A DNA stretch of 64,000 bases from Clostridium sp. E02 (GTDB taxonomy: Bacteria > Bacillota > Clostridia > Lachnospirales > Lachnospiraceae). A model generated the notes under the pieces. That model made no database searches and was not told the origin of the DNA. It worked only from the letters and a program-made list of their open reading frames with translations. Within the stretch, counting starts at the first letter, position 1; each line of letters opens with the position of its first letter. Both the position numbers and the translations under genes were made by a program. This document shows positions 27,014 to 36,608 of the stretch, piece by piece. The stretch covers positions 62,001 through 126,000 of the forward strand of contig NZ_RJLQ01000013.1 in NCBI RefSeq assembly GCF_003833015.1, read 5' to 3'.

Positions 27014-29481
27014 TATTTATCCCTCCCTACGACTGTCAGCATGGGGAGCGTCACATACCAATTATTCTCACTGGTATCTTCGCATACATATTTCACAGTC
27101 AACGTATTGCCTGGTGATAGATAGGGTGCTAGTTCCCTTTCATAGTATACCGTTTTTTTGTCCTTCATATTATCATAATTCCCTGTATTGTGATTATAGA
27201 AATATATCTTTCCCTTAAAGATGGTTGTGTAATGATTGGCATCGCTTTTTAAAAAGTCAGCGGAAGGGTTCTCAAAGGTCAGTTTCTCCACACTTAAATC
27301 ATTCCCTAGATAATACTCAAGTGCAACCGGATCCACTCCATATATGGAATTGGTCTCGGAATAAAACTGTCCACTGACCACATTGGGAGCCTTCATTAGT
27401 GCAGAACGGGAAGTAAGTCCCTTCTTTTTCATCTTAACATCTACGGTAGAGGTAAACATGGACATTCCATAGGTCTCATAATTGCCGTTTTTTAGAAACT
27501 GTCTTTCATTTTGATCCTTACTAAATGCCACAATTCTGGCCTCCTGATTATAAAACGAGGAGTATTTATCCAGATAGAAACTCAAGATATTGGTTCTTGA
27601 TAACGCCAGCATATATGCAGGGTCTTCAATATCTGCCTGTGGATATAGATAGCCACCAGTTACTCTTGCCGCCACTTGAAGGGAACTGTTGATGGGATAA
27701 TTTATGACGGGAAGTTCATCAAGCTTCTTGACTTCACCTGGTCTTAATTCATCTATGACCACCATTTTCCCATACATTAAAACGCCTACTTTCTCCACCG
27801 GAAATGGGTACTGATTGGTAATCGTACCATATGCCTTTCCCTCAAACAAAGTGATGCTGCCCAAAAGACCTTTGTGATCCGGATTGGAAATACGTCTCCT
27901 TAAAGAATAATATTTAGGTGTAAATGCCACCGTGTTTTGAACCGATACATTGGTTCTCTCTTTTTCGTAACGAATCTTAACCTTTGCATCTTCCGTCCCT
28001 GTAAATCTAGGAACCACCGTCTGACCATAAAGATTGCTCCTTGTGATGGGAAGAAGGTTATAGGATGGATCTAGGGAGATATGGTAAGTTTTGTTATAGG
28101 GTGTTCTCATGTTAAGATAGGTATATTCATCCACGTAAGTATCTTTGGTATCCAGTATGGTTGCGTAAGTAAAAAAGGTGTCTTTGAATCGGGTTCCTAC
28201 CCCCATTAAATAAACCACTGCAGTAAATACAAGGGAGACAGCCACGACTCCAGTCCGGTAATACTGTCTTTGTTCCTTCCGTTTTAAAATCAGGTACAGA
28301 CCTGGGCCTACAAGCAAAATATATGCAATAATAACCACAGAATAAAAGAATATATCCGGTAATTTATCCACATCTCCGGTATTTAACATATTCTGAACCG
28401 ACCAGTACTGACCGTTATTGCCACTGTAAAGATAGGATGAAAGATTGTTTAACTTTCCTTCCCCCAAAAGTGCAGTAAATAATTTATCTACATAGGACCG
28501 CTGGTCTTTGCAGAAAGAAGCAATGTCTACAAAATCGTAAGCGGCTACCCCAACATTTCCTTTTCCTTTCGTCACGGAGGTTAAAACCGAAAACTGGTCA
28601 TTGGACAATACATCTGTTCCGCCTTTTATGGAAACATCTGCACAAACCAAATCCAGAAAAGAATCTCCCGGACCATTGGTGGCATACTCTACCCCCATAT
28701 CCACTGCCCGTTTTTCGGGCGTATTATACTCCTTAGAAAGAAGTTCTTTCCGGAACGCAAATAAGGTATCATCTGCACGAGCACCTGTTCCAATTAAAAG
28801 TGTGCCTCCTTCTTTAACCCATTCCCATATGGCATTGATTTGATCTTTTGAAAGCTTTTTGGTGTCGTAATCTGAAATAACAATTACATCAAGAAGGCTT
28901 AATCCAATTACATGATCCGTTAGCTCTTCTGCGCTCATGTCAAAGGTCTTAATCTCTACCGAACTGTAATTGACCCCCACTCCATTCAAATAGAACAGCT
29001 TGTCAGGATGATCGGTTAACACACCCACAAAAAGCTGAGCAATGTCGTCTTTGACGTTCATTTTTAATCGTTTACTAATTAATTCTGTTCCCTGCTCATC
29101 CAGTAATTTCACGTACAAAACGTCTGCTCTTCCAACCGGAATATCCAGAGTTTTTTCTAGGTCTCCCATCGCATCCACTGATACTTTATAATCGTACTGG
29201 TAGATATCATAATCGGATTCCATGGTTTCTACTCTTATTGTACCAGAAAAGGGAACGTTTGACTGGCTCTTTATGGAATACTTCACCGGTATATAACGTC
29301 CTACTTTTGCATTATCTTGATAGCCGCAGGAAACATCCATGGATAGTTTCAGAGAATCATTTACATAAGAATCATATGCAAACGTCTCATTCTCCTGCAT
29401 ACCGAAAACAGGCAGCCGAAAGCTGCCTGCCAGTATAACCGCCAAGGCGCAAATCAGGGATATCTGTCTGAATTTCATCAT
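27013..29481 (-). CDS. Large membrane protein with DUF4350-like region, ABC partner
   Basis: An 822-residue protein I do not recognise as a named family. It has a signal peptide or anchor at residues 5-27, a long extracytoplasmic N-terminal part, and two membrane helices at about 375-397 and 408-428. A second extracytoplasmic part of nearly 400 residues is rich in beta-prone segments. Residues about 190-232 ('LLDVIVISDYDTKKLSKDQI' then 'WVKEGGTLLIGTGA') resemble the glutamine-amidotransferase-like fold of DUF4350/GldG-type proteins. It starts 3 bases after the sensor kinase stop and overlaps the ATPase start by one base. Context suggests the extracellular partner of the ABC exporter (inference). 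Confidence 0.75.
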   Translation of the reverse strand: MMKFRQISLICALAVILAGSFRLPVFGMQENETFAYDSYVNDSLKLSMDVSCGYQDNAKVGRYIPVKYSIKSQSNVPFSGTIRVETMESDYDIYQYDYKVSVDAMGDLEKTLDIPVGRADVLYVKLLDEQGTELISKRLKMNVKDDIAQLFVGVLTDHPDKLFYLNGVGVNYSSVEIKTFDMSAEELTDHVIGLSLLDVIVISDYDTKKLSKDQINAIWEWVKEGGTLLIGTGARADDTLFAFRKELLSKEYNTPEKRAVDMGVEYATNGPGDSFLDLVCADVSIKGGTDVLSNDQFSVLTSVTKGKGNVGVAAYDFVDIASFCKDQRSYVDKLFTALLGEGKLNNLSSYLYSGNNGQYWSVQNMLNTGDVDKLPDIFFYSVVIIAYILLVGPGLYLILKRKEQRQYYRTGVVAVSLVFTAVVYLMGVGTRFKDTFFTYATILDTKDTYVDEYTYLNMRTPYNKTYHISLDPSYNLLPITRSNLYGQTVVPRFTGTEDAKVKIRYEKERTNVSVQNTVAFTPKYYSLRRRISNPDHKGLLGSITLFEGKAYGTITNQYPFPVEKVGVLMYGKMVVIDELRPGEVKKLDELPVINYPINSSLQVAARVTGGYLYPQADIEDPAYMLALSRTNILSFYLDKYSSFYNQEARIVAFSKDQNERQFLKNGNYETYGMSMFTSTVDVKMKKKGLTSRSALMKAPNVVSGQFYSETNSIYGVDPVALEYYLGNDLSVEKLTFENPSADFLKSDANHYTTIFKGKIYFYNHNTGNYDNMKDKKTVYYERELAPYLSPGNTLTVKYVCEDTSENNWYVTLPMLTVVGRDK

Positions 29482-29484
29482 CTG

Positions 29485-30621
29485 TCACCCTATCTTTCCA
29501 AAGTTCTCTTTGTTTACATCAAAATCCACTTTTAATTTTACCGTAAATACCGTCCCGGACAAATCACTGTTCACCATAATGGTACCTCCGTGCATATCCA
29601 CAATATTTTTGGCAATCGCAAGCCCTAATCCTGTTCCACCTGTATTGGTCGATCTAGACTGCTCAACCCGGTAAAACTTATTAAAAATAAGAGGCAGTTC
29701 GTCTGCCGGAATTACATAACCATAATTGATCACTTGAACGGATATCAGTTCATCCTCTTCATTAATTTTTACAAGAACTCGTTTTCCATCGGCCCCATAT
29801 TTTATGGCGTTGTTGATCAGATTATCAAACAATCGGGCAAGAAGATTGCCATCAGCTGTTACCACCTTCACCGGTACATTGCTTTGAAGTTCATAGGAAA
29901 GGTTTTTCTCTACAAAGCTAGGGTAGAATTCTTCTAACAGCTGGCTCAGCAGTTTGACCACATCCACTCTTGATATATTCATGGTTATCTTTCCGTAATT
30001 AAGCTTTGTAAATCCAAAAAGATCCTCGATCAGTTTTTCCAGACGCTTTGTCTTTATGTAGGCAATCTCTATGTATTTTTTCTGCATATCCGAATCTACC
30101 TTTACATCTCCAGACAGAATCTCCAAGTAACCTATAATTGAGGTGAGGGGAGTTCTTAAATCATGGGCTATATTGGTAATTAGCTCATTCTTGGTCCGCT
30201 CCGCCTCCCGTTCCTTATCAATTAGATCTTTTAAATCCCCGACCATCTTATTTAAACTGGCAGCCATCACTGAGAATTCATCATCTCCGTCGATATCCAC
30301 CGTAACGTTTAAATCTCCTTCCGAGATGCTTTGCATGGCATCCGAAATCTTACCAATGTATTGCATGGATTTTTCCTGAAGAAGGAGAAATGTGATGGTG
30401 AACACACCAATACCGAATATTACATAGATGAGAATCACGACTACATCAAATGAGGTAAGCAATTCCAAAAATGCATTGTCCCTCTGCGTGTTTCTCATGT
30501 AAGAGGCAACCAAAGAGAGATTGGTCACTAGAAATATCTCAATTAACACAGTAACCACTGCACTGTAAAAGATATTCGCAATTACCCGTGTGTGATAACG
30601 GTGATTAATATCATTTTTCAA
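29485..30621 (-). CDS. Sensor histidine kinase (VanS/EnvZ-like)
   Basis: A 378-residue membrane kinase. Two N-terminal helices (about 14-40 and 55-78) with only a short external loop suggest sensing within the membrane rather than by a large domain. Then come a HAMP domain (about 80-130), the phospho-accepting histidine in 'LITNIAHDLRTPLTS' (about residue 153), the N box 'LINNAIKYG' and the G box 'GTGLGLAIAKNIV'. It overlaps the response regulator gene by 11 bases. The short-loop topology is shared with envelope-stress kinases linked to ABC transporters. Confidence 0.94.
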   Translation of the reverse strand: MKNDINHRYHTRVIANIFYSAVVTVLIEIFLVTNLSLVASYMRNTQRDNAFLELLTSFDVVVILIYVIFGIGVFTITFLLLQEKSMQYIGKISDAMQSISEGDLNVTVDIDGDDEFSVMAASLNKMVGDLKDLIDKEREAERTKNELITNIAHDLRTPLTSIIGYLEILSGDVKVDSDMQKKYIEIAYIKTKRLEKLIEDLFGFTKLNYGKITMNISRVDVVKLLSQLLEEFYPSFVEKNLSYELQSNVPVKVVTADGNLLARLFDNLINNAIKYGADGKRVLVKINEEDELISVQVINYGYVIPADELPLIFNKFYRVEQSRSTNTGGTGLGLAIAKNIVDMHGGTIMVNSDLSGTVFTVKLKVDFDVNKENFGKIG

Positions 30622-31318
30622 TTTTGTATCCTACCCCCCAAACAGTTGCGATAATTTTGTTCTGTCTGGTGTCTTCTTTCATCTTACCGCGCAGACGTCT
30701 AATATGTACCATTACCGTATTATTCGCTTCATAGACTTTCTCATTCCACACTTTTTCAAATATCTCATCGGTGCTAAACACTCTTCCTGGATTGGACGCT
30801 AACAGATGTAGGATGTCAAATTCTATGGGGGTCAGTTTGACCTCTTCTTCATAAACAGTCACTTTATGATTATCCTTATTAATTGTAAGTCCCCGAATCG
30901 CTATCTCATTCTTTGCGGCATCATTGACCGCACTGTTTGGATTTAACTGGGTATAACGCCTTAGCTGGGACTTGACCCGTGCAGTCAGCTCCAGAGGATT
31001 AAAGGGTTTTGTCACATAATCATCTGCACCGGTTCCAAGTCCCAAAATCTTATCTAAATCAGATGATTTGGCACTGAGCATGATAATAGGAATGTTGTTG
31101 TTCTCTCTTATCTTTTTGCACATGGTAAGCCCATCCATACCAGGCATCATAATATCCAAAAGCACCAGCTGAATCTTGTTATGTAAAAGAACCTCCAACC
31201 CTTCTTCTGCGTTATTCGCTTTATATACTTTATATCCATCACTAACCAGATAAATTTCTACCAGATCTGCGATCTCCTTCTCGTCATCCACAACCAGAAT
31301 GTTAATCGTTTCGGACAT
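30611..31318 (-). CDS. Response regulator, OmpR/VanR type
   Basis: A 235-residue transcription factor with an N-terminal receiver domain and a C-terminal winged helix. The phospho-acceptor is Asp55 in 'LLDIMMPGMDG'; the acidic pair is DDE at 11-13 and the conserved lysine lies in 'KPFNPLEL'. The DNA-binding part contains 'VKLTPIEFDILHLLASNPGR' and 'VHIRRLRGKM'. It is the first gene of the leftward operon with kinase, 822-residue protein, ABC exporter and nfo, and likely controls that operon. GGGAGG precedes the start. Confidence 0.95.
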   Translation of the reverse strand: MSETINILVVDDEKEIADLVEIYLVSDGYKVYKANNAEEGLEVLLHNKIQLVLLDIMMPGMDGLTMCKKIRENNNIPIIMLSAKSSDLDKILGLGTGADDYVTKPFNPLELTARVKSQLRRYTQLNPNSAVNDAAKNEIAIRGLTINKDNHKVTVYEEEVKLTPIEFDILHLLASNPGRVFSTDEIFEKVWNEKVYEANNTVMVHIRRLRGKMKEDTRQNKIIATVWGVGYKIEK

Positions 31319-31472
31319 GAAAAAATACCTCCCTTGTCGTTATGTAAGCAGTCCCCCCCATTTTAGAGGGAAGCCTGCATTCATTTTACCACAAGAAAGG
31401 TATCTTTGCTTTACTATTTTCTTACAAAAAAACTAGAAATTGGGAATCTTTTGCCAGTGATTGCCTTTCCTT

Positions 31473-33602
31473 TTACGTGGGAATAAAAGTTCGGTTGGCA
31501 GATGGATCCCATTTTTCAATCATGCCACTGGCTTCTTTGGCGGCCTCTTCACAAAATGTTTCCTGACAGTTAACCAAAGCTCTTCCTCTCTTATCTGGTT
31601 TTTCATAGGTCCCATCCGGTTGTAACACATGAGACTTTACATTATCATCTAACTGAACCATTAGAACATGAAGAATTTTCTCTTTCAACCGTTCCTCTTC
31701 CACAGGGAACATAATCTCCACCCGTTTGTCTAGATTTCTCGGCATCCAATCGGCACTTCCAAGATAGACTTCTGGACTTCCATCATTCTCAAAATAAAAG
31801 ATTCTGGCATGTTCTAAGAAATTACCAACAATAGAACGAACGGTGATTCGCTCACTTAACCCAGGTTCGCCGGCCTTTAGGGAACAAATCCCACGCACAA
31901 TCAGCTGAATGGTTACCCCTTCACAGGAGGCTTCGTAAAGTGCCGCTATGATCTCTTTGTCACACAAAGAATTCATCTTTGCTATGATGTGAGCCGGCTT
32001 ATTGGCTTTTGCATTCTTTACTTCCCTGCGAATCATCTTTAAAAATCTTGTGCGCAGCCAAATGGGGGCCATAATCAGTTTATTCCAGTGGAGCGGTTCG
32101 GAATAACCAGATAACATATTAAAGACTGCAGTTGCATCTTCTCCAATCTGAGGGTTGCAGGTCATAAGACCAAAATCTGTGTACAGCTTTGCAGTGGAAT
32201 CATTGTAGTTTCCTGTTCCCAAATGGACATACCGGCGGATTCCATCTTGTTCCCGACGTACCACAAGAGTAATCTTACTGTGGGTTTTTAACCCCACCAA
32301 TCCATAGATTACATGACAGCCAGCTTTTTCCAGCTTTTTGGCCCAGTTTATGTTGTTTTCCTCATCAAAGCGTGCTTTTAGTTCCACCAGGACAGAAACC
32401 TGTTTCCGATTATCTGCAGCTTCTAATAAGGCTGCTATGATGGGAGAGTTTCCACTGACCCGGTAAAGGGTCTGCTTAATAGCCAGTACTTCTGGGTCTT
32501 TGGCTGCTGATTTGATAAAATCTACCACAGGATCAAATGTCTGGTATGGGTGATGAAGCAGGATATCTCCGTTTCTGATATTGGTAAAAATATCATCTTC
32601 ATTCATTAATTCCGGAACCTGTTTGGGAGAATAAGGTGCTGCTTTTAGATGTTCAAAGCCTTTCACGCCATACATCTTCATGAGAAAGGTCAAATCAAGC
32701 GGGCCCGCGATCTCAAAAATATCCGTGGTACCAATACTCAGTTCCCGTTTTAAGGTCTTTAACAGTTTTTTGTCCATCTTTTCTTCTACTTCCAGTCGAA
32801 TTGCCTCTCCCCATTGGCGTTTTTTCAACTGTTTTTCAATCTCCTCCAACAAATCCACTGCCTCTTCTTCATCAATGGTAAGGTCTGCATTTCTCATCAC
32901 TCGAAATGGATGGGCAGACATTACATTATAATTAAGAAACAGCTTTTCCATGTTTCGTTCAATGATTTGTTCCAGCAAGATCAAGGATCGAACATCGTTT
33001 TGTTTATTTGGGATTTCTACTATCCTCGGAAGAACACTGGGAACTTGAACCATGGCAAATTCCAATTCCTCTTCCCCGTTTTTCTTCTTTAAAAGGGCAG
33101 CAATGTTTAAAGATTTGTTTCGAATTAAGGGAAATGGTCTGGAAGAATCCACCGCCATTGGTGTTAAGACGGGATAGATATTCTGTTCAAAATAATGGTC
33201 TGCATACACTTGCTCCTCTTCCGTGAGATCTTCGTGTTTTAAAATAACGTGAAGCCCATTTAATTTGAGAGCAGGAAGCAATGACCGATTGTAGGTAGAA
33301 TACTGAAGTGCCACCAGATTGTGGGTTTTCTCACTGATCTTTAAAAGCTGTTCCGATGGTTTTAAACCGGCTATATCAGGCTTTGTATAATTCGCATGAA
33401 CCATATCTTTTAACGAAGCCACACGTACCATATAGAATTCATCCAGATTGGAAGCGGTGATACTTAAAAATTTCAACCGTTCAAATAGAGGCAGACTTTT
33501 ATCTCTTGCCTCACTTAAAACCCGGTAATCGAACTCAATCCAACTCAATTCCCTATTTACAAAATTCTTAGGATTGTGATATATTTCATTTACATCTGCC
33601 AT
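31473..33602 (-). CDS. ppk1: Polyphosphate kinase 1
   Basis: A 709-residue enzyme that builds inorganic polyphosphate from ATP reversibly; a phospholipase-D-superfamily fold. The autophosphorylated histidine is in 'GLKTHSKITLVVRR' (about residue 440, matching E. coli His435), and the second conserved histidine in 'FLEHARIFYF' (about 597, matching His592). The N-terminus 'FVNRELSWIEFDYRVLSEAR' is typical. Its ATG overlaps the ppx stop (TGATG), so Ppx and Ppk are made from one message. The GGAGG site lies inside the ppx 3' end. Confidence 0.96.
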   Translation of the reverse strand: MADVNEIYHNPKNFVNRELSWIEFDYRVLSEARDKSLPLFERLKFLSITASNLDEFYMVRVASLKDMVHANYTKPDIAGLKPSEQLLKISEKTHNLVALQYSTYNRSLLPALKLNGLHVILKHEDLTEEEQVYADHYFEQNIYPVLTPMAVDSSRPFPLIRNKSLNIAALLKKKNGEEELEFAMVQVPSVLPRIVEIPNKQNDVRSLILLEQIIERNMEKLFLNYNVMSAHPFRVMRNADLTIDEEEAVDLLEEIEKQLKKRQWGEAIRLEVEEKMDKKLLKTLKRELSIGTTDIFEIAGPLDLTFLMKMYGVKGFEHLKAAPYSPKQVPELMNEDDIFTNIRNGDILLHHPYQTFDPVVDFIKSAAKDPEVLAIKQTLYRVSGNSPIIAALLEAADNRKQVSVLVELKARFDEENNINWAKKLEKAGCHVIYGLVGLKTHSKITLVVRREQDGIRRYVHLGTGNYNDSTAKLYTDFGLMTCNPQIGEDATAVFNMLSGYSEPLHWNKLIMAPIWLRTRFLKMIRREVKNAKANKPAHIIAKMNSLCDKEIIAALYEASCEGVTIQLIVRGICSLKAGEPGLSERITVRSIVGNFLEHARIFYFENDGSPEVYLGSADWMPRNLDKRVEIMFPVEEERLKEKILHVLMVQLDDNVKSHVLQPDGTYEKPDKRGRALVNCQETFCEEAAKEASGMIEKWDPSANRTFIPT

Positions 33603-35170
33603 CAGGATAACCTCCTTTTCTGTTTTAATACAGGTCTGATTCCAAATATTTCTTCGAAAAAATCTGCTTTCTGTCGAAAAGCAACCGCTTCTAGTGTAAT
33701 ATCACCCTCGTAATGGGTGGTCACGTTTAGCTGATTGTTTTTTATCATCATGCGGCTTCCAATTAGCTTCTGTTTGTGGCTCCTGTCCATGGAATTAGCA
33801 AGTCTTAAAATAGCAGTCAATTTTGCCATCAGGATTGTAATATCCTCATGGGGAAGTTCCCCTTTCGTATTCCGAAACAATTCATCATTTAAATGGACCT
33901 GGTTATAATCAAATTCAACGCCATTGTATCGTACGATATTGGCAACGATCTCTCGTTCCATATGGGACAATCCAATGATTTCTGTAGACATAATGATATG
34001 ATACGCCGATTCACTTGGTTTTCTCATGGTAATATATTTTCCGCATGCATGTAAAATGGCGGCAATCTGTAAAAGCAGACGTTCCCTTTTTCCCATGCCA
34101 TGGTATTTTTTCATACTGTCAAAAATACTCAAAGAAAATTCTTCCATACAGGTCGTATGAGGTCCATGGCATTTATATCTTTTTGCCATATTTCTGGAAG
34201 CTGCAAGGATATCCTCGGAAAAATCATGATGAAATTTAATGGCCTTGGTTTCTTCCGCATATTCGGCAGCAATGCTGTCACAAAGTCTGATCCCGGGAAT
34301 CCAAAACATCTCGGCCCCCATGAGTTTTAACACTCTTTTATAAATAATTGCTGCAGGAACTAATAAAGCTGCATATTCGGCATTCACTCCAAACCGGTCC
34401 TGAATTTGATCCAGAGACAAAAACTTGATCTTATCGTAAAATGTGGTAAAATCCTGCTTCGTTATCCATTCCACTGATTTCCCGCTATTGATTTCCCTTG
34501 ATAGATATAATATACTTTCTCCAATTCCGATTAAGTGCTTAATCTCCCTATCTTTTAAGTATACCTTTCGAAAGGTATCCAGTTCGTTATCTACCATCTC
34601 CTCAATCAGGGTATTCTGCATCTGGATATTTGCTTGTACCTCTCCGATCATTTCACGAATCCGCAGCACTCCAAGCATCAGATTATGGGTGGAAACCAGA
34701 GCGTCCTTATCAAAGAGAGAGACTTGCATGCTGCCAAAACCTACATCTACTATGGCAGTCCCTTTTTGGATGATTTTATTAAATTCTGTATCTTTTGATG
34801 CAATTGCTTTGTAACTGATAAAACGCTGTTCTGAATTGCTGATAATCTGAACTTCAATCCCAGTTCTGACCCGGATCTGATCCAGAACAATCTGACTGTT
34901 TCTGGCTTCCCGTAACGCACTGGTGGCATAAGCCCGGTAACCGATAATTTTATAGGTCTGCATAATGGATTCAAAATCCTTAATGACGCGACACATTTCA
35001 TCCACCAATTGATAGCTTATTTTCCCGTTTTTATAGGTATCCCTACCCAGTGCAATGACATGACGGACATGATCAATCTTGCAGATTCCATTTTTCCCAG
35101 AGATCTCATAGATGCCTAGTTCAAGCTCAAAGGATCCTACGTCGATGGCCGCAAATATTTTGATTGCCAT
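33602..35170 (-). CDS. ppx: Exopolyphosphatase / pppGpp phosphohydrolase (Ppx/GppA)
   Basis: A 522-residue member of the ASKHA Ppx/GppA family that degrades polyphosphate and may hydrolyse pppGpp. The N-terminal actin-like part has the phosphate loop 'AAIDVGSFELELGIYEI' and 'GTAIVDVGFGSMQVSLF' (DVGFGS in place of the common DIGGGS). The C-terminal half is HD-like, with 'LLLQIAAILHACGKYI'. Length (about 500) matches the long forms. The start follows AAGGAGG. It is the first gene of the two-gene unit with ppk. The DVGFGS variant could change nucleotide binding. Confidence 0.9.
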   Translation of the reverse strand: MAIKIFAAIDVGSFELELGIYEISGKNGICKIDHVRHVIALGRDTYKNGKISYQLVDEMCRVIKDFESIMQTYKIIGYRAYATSALREARNSQIVLDQIRVRTGIEVQIISNSEQRFISYKAIASKDTEFNKIIQKGTAIVDVGFGSMQVSLFDKDALVSTHNLMLGVLRIREMIGEVQANIQMQNTLIEEMVDNELDTFRKVYLKDREIKHLIGIGESILYLSREINSGKSVEWITKQDFTTFYDKIKFLSLDQIQDRFGVNAEYAALLVPAAIIYKRVLKLMGAEMFWIPGIRLCDSIAAEYAEETKAIKFHHDFSEDILAASRNMAKRYKCHGPHTTCMEEFSLSIFDSMKKYHGMGKRERLLLQIAAILHACGKYITMRKPSESAYHIIMSTEIIGLSHMEREIVANIVRYNGVEFDYNQVHLNDELFRNTKGELPHEDITILMAKLTAILRLANSMDRSHKQKLIGSRMMIKNNQLNVTTHYEGDITLEAVAFRQKADFFEEIFGIRPVLKQKRRLS

Positions 35171-35264
35171 ACTTGTCCTCCTTACCGCCCCTATGGGCTT
35201 TTTTTATATTTTACTCTATCTTTTCTCTCTTTGTGTCAAATCTTTGTAAAATTTGCAAAATCCC

Positions 35265-36548
35265 CTAAATTTCTACCATTTTCCCCAGCAAATGGACAAT
35301 GAATTGATTTGCTGTTCGTCCCGATAAGCCCCCATGGCTTAATTCCCACATATTTGCCTCTGCATATAGCTGTTCTAAGGGCATGGAAATCTGATACCGC
35401 TCTGCAAGTTTTTTAACAATCTCTTTAAACTGAGACTTGTCTGGGGAGCCATAATAAACCGTAACACCAAAGCGGGCCGCCAATGAAAGTTTCTCCTGAA
35501 CCGTGTCATTGGTATGTAATTCCTCATCTAACTGCCGTTTATCCTGAAAGGTTTCTCGTATTAGATGACGGCGGTTTGAGGTGGCATAAATCAAAACATT
35601 CTCCGGCTTCTTCCCAAGTCCGCCTTCAATGATTGCTTTTAAATACTTATATTCGACCTCTGTATCTTCAAACGATAAATCATCCATGTAAATGATAAAC
35701 TTATAATTCCTGTCTTTGATCTGTTCCTGAATTTTCGTTAAATATGGAAATTGATGCTTATACACTTCAATCATCCGCAGTCCTCTGTCATAATATTCAT
35801 TTAATATTGCTTTGATGCTTGAAGATTTTCCAGTTCCACTATCCCCAAATAGCAATACATTATTGGCAGCCTTCCCATCTAGAAATGCTTCGGTATTCTC
35901 AATGAGTTTTTTCTTTTGAAGCTGATACCCAATGATGTCGTCCATTCGAATGGACTCCACATTTGTAACCGGAAGAATTGCAAATCCATCTCCTGATTCT
36001 TCTAACCGGAATGCTTTATTTAGTCCATAATTACCCACCCCAAACCTGCCATAAAATTCGGTTATTTTTTCGGCAAATTCATTGAGACCGGAAGTATCTT
36101 TTAAAGCCTTTGCCAGTGATATAATCTCATCTCGGATTTGTTTGTGATAGAATTTACCCATTGAGTTTCCGCTTTGATACTCACAAATTGAGGCAAAGAC
36201 TCCCTCATCTGCCTCATCCAAAATCCGAATATCTAACTCAAACAGCTCTTTCATTTTCTTTAGATCATGAAATGCCAGCTGTTTTAAGGTGCCAGGATCT
36301 GCACCTTTGATCTCGCAAGAGGTGCTGTAAGGGTTTTCGTTCTCTGTCAGGCAGTATGTTAAAAAACAATGCCAGAGATTCCCCTCAAATCCATAGGCAT
36401 CTGCCAGTTCAATGAGCTGGCCTGCGCAGGCAAAGGCATCTGACATTGTTCTTTTATTTTTATCTGTTTCCAGTAATAAGTCTGTCATCTGATCAAATAA
36501 AGTTTTGTATTTTAAATTACGGTACAGGATCAATTCCTGAGATTTCAT
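35265..36548 (-). CDS. DUF815 family AAA ATPase
   Basis: A 427-residue cytosolic ATP-binding protein of the DUF815 family. The C-terminal half is a AAA-type module: Walker A 'LLFGDSGTGKSSSIKAIL' (about residue 230), Walker B 'FIIYMDDLSFED' (about 286) and 'IYATSNRRHLIRE', a sensor-1-like segment. The N-terminal ~190 residues are helical and specific to the family. The role is unknown. It is read leftward after pheA but lies beyond the pheA terminator, so it may be separately transcribed. GGGGAGG precedes the start. Confidence 0.88.
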   Translation of the reverse strand: MKSQELILYRNLKYKTLFDQMTDLLLETDKNKRTMSDAFACAGQLIELADAYGFEGNLWHCFLTYCLTENENPYSTSCEIKGADPGTLKQLAFHDLKKMKELFELDIRILDEADEGVFASICEYQSGNSMGKFYHKQIRDEIISLAKALKDTSGLNEFAEKITEFYGRFGVGNYGLNKAFRLEESGDGFAILPVTNVESIRMDDIIGYQLQKKKLIENTEAFLDGKAANNVLLFGDSGTGKSSSIKAILNEYYDRGLRMIEVYKHQFPYLTKIQEQIKDRNYKFIIYMDDLSFEDTEVEYKYLKAIIEGGLGKKPENVLIYATSNRRHLIRETFQDKRQLDEELHTNDTVQEKLSLAARFGVTVYYGSPDKSQFKEIVKKLAERYQISMPLEQLYAEANMWELSHGGLSGRTANQFIVHLLGKMVEI

Positions 36549-36570
36549 AATAACCTCCCCTGATTCTTTA

Positions 36571-36601
36571 AAAGCCGGACTGGCAATCAGTCCGGACTTT
36601 T
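36571..36601 (-). terminator. Terminator of pheA
   Basis: Leftward hairpin AAGTCCGGACTG / CAGTCCGGCTTT (one mismatch/GU), directly after the pheA stop and before the DUF815 start; followed by a short T-run. Confidence 0.8.
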
Positions 36602-36608
36602 TGCTATC

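Noticed and set aside
31320-31400. GC-rich hairpin-like segment before the response regulator gene
   Set aside because: The pairing is imperfect, no T-run follows on either strand, and it does not match a riboswitch that I know.
35185-35208. GCCCCTATGGGC followed by TTTTTTT before ppx, a rightward terminator-like hairpin
   Set aside because: The stem is only about 4-5 bp and there is no rightward transcript to end; more likely part of the ppx leader.
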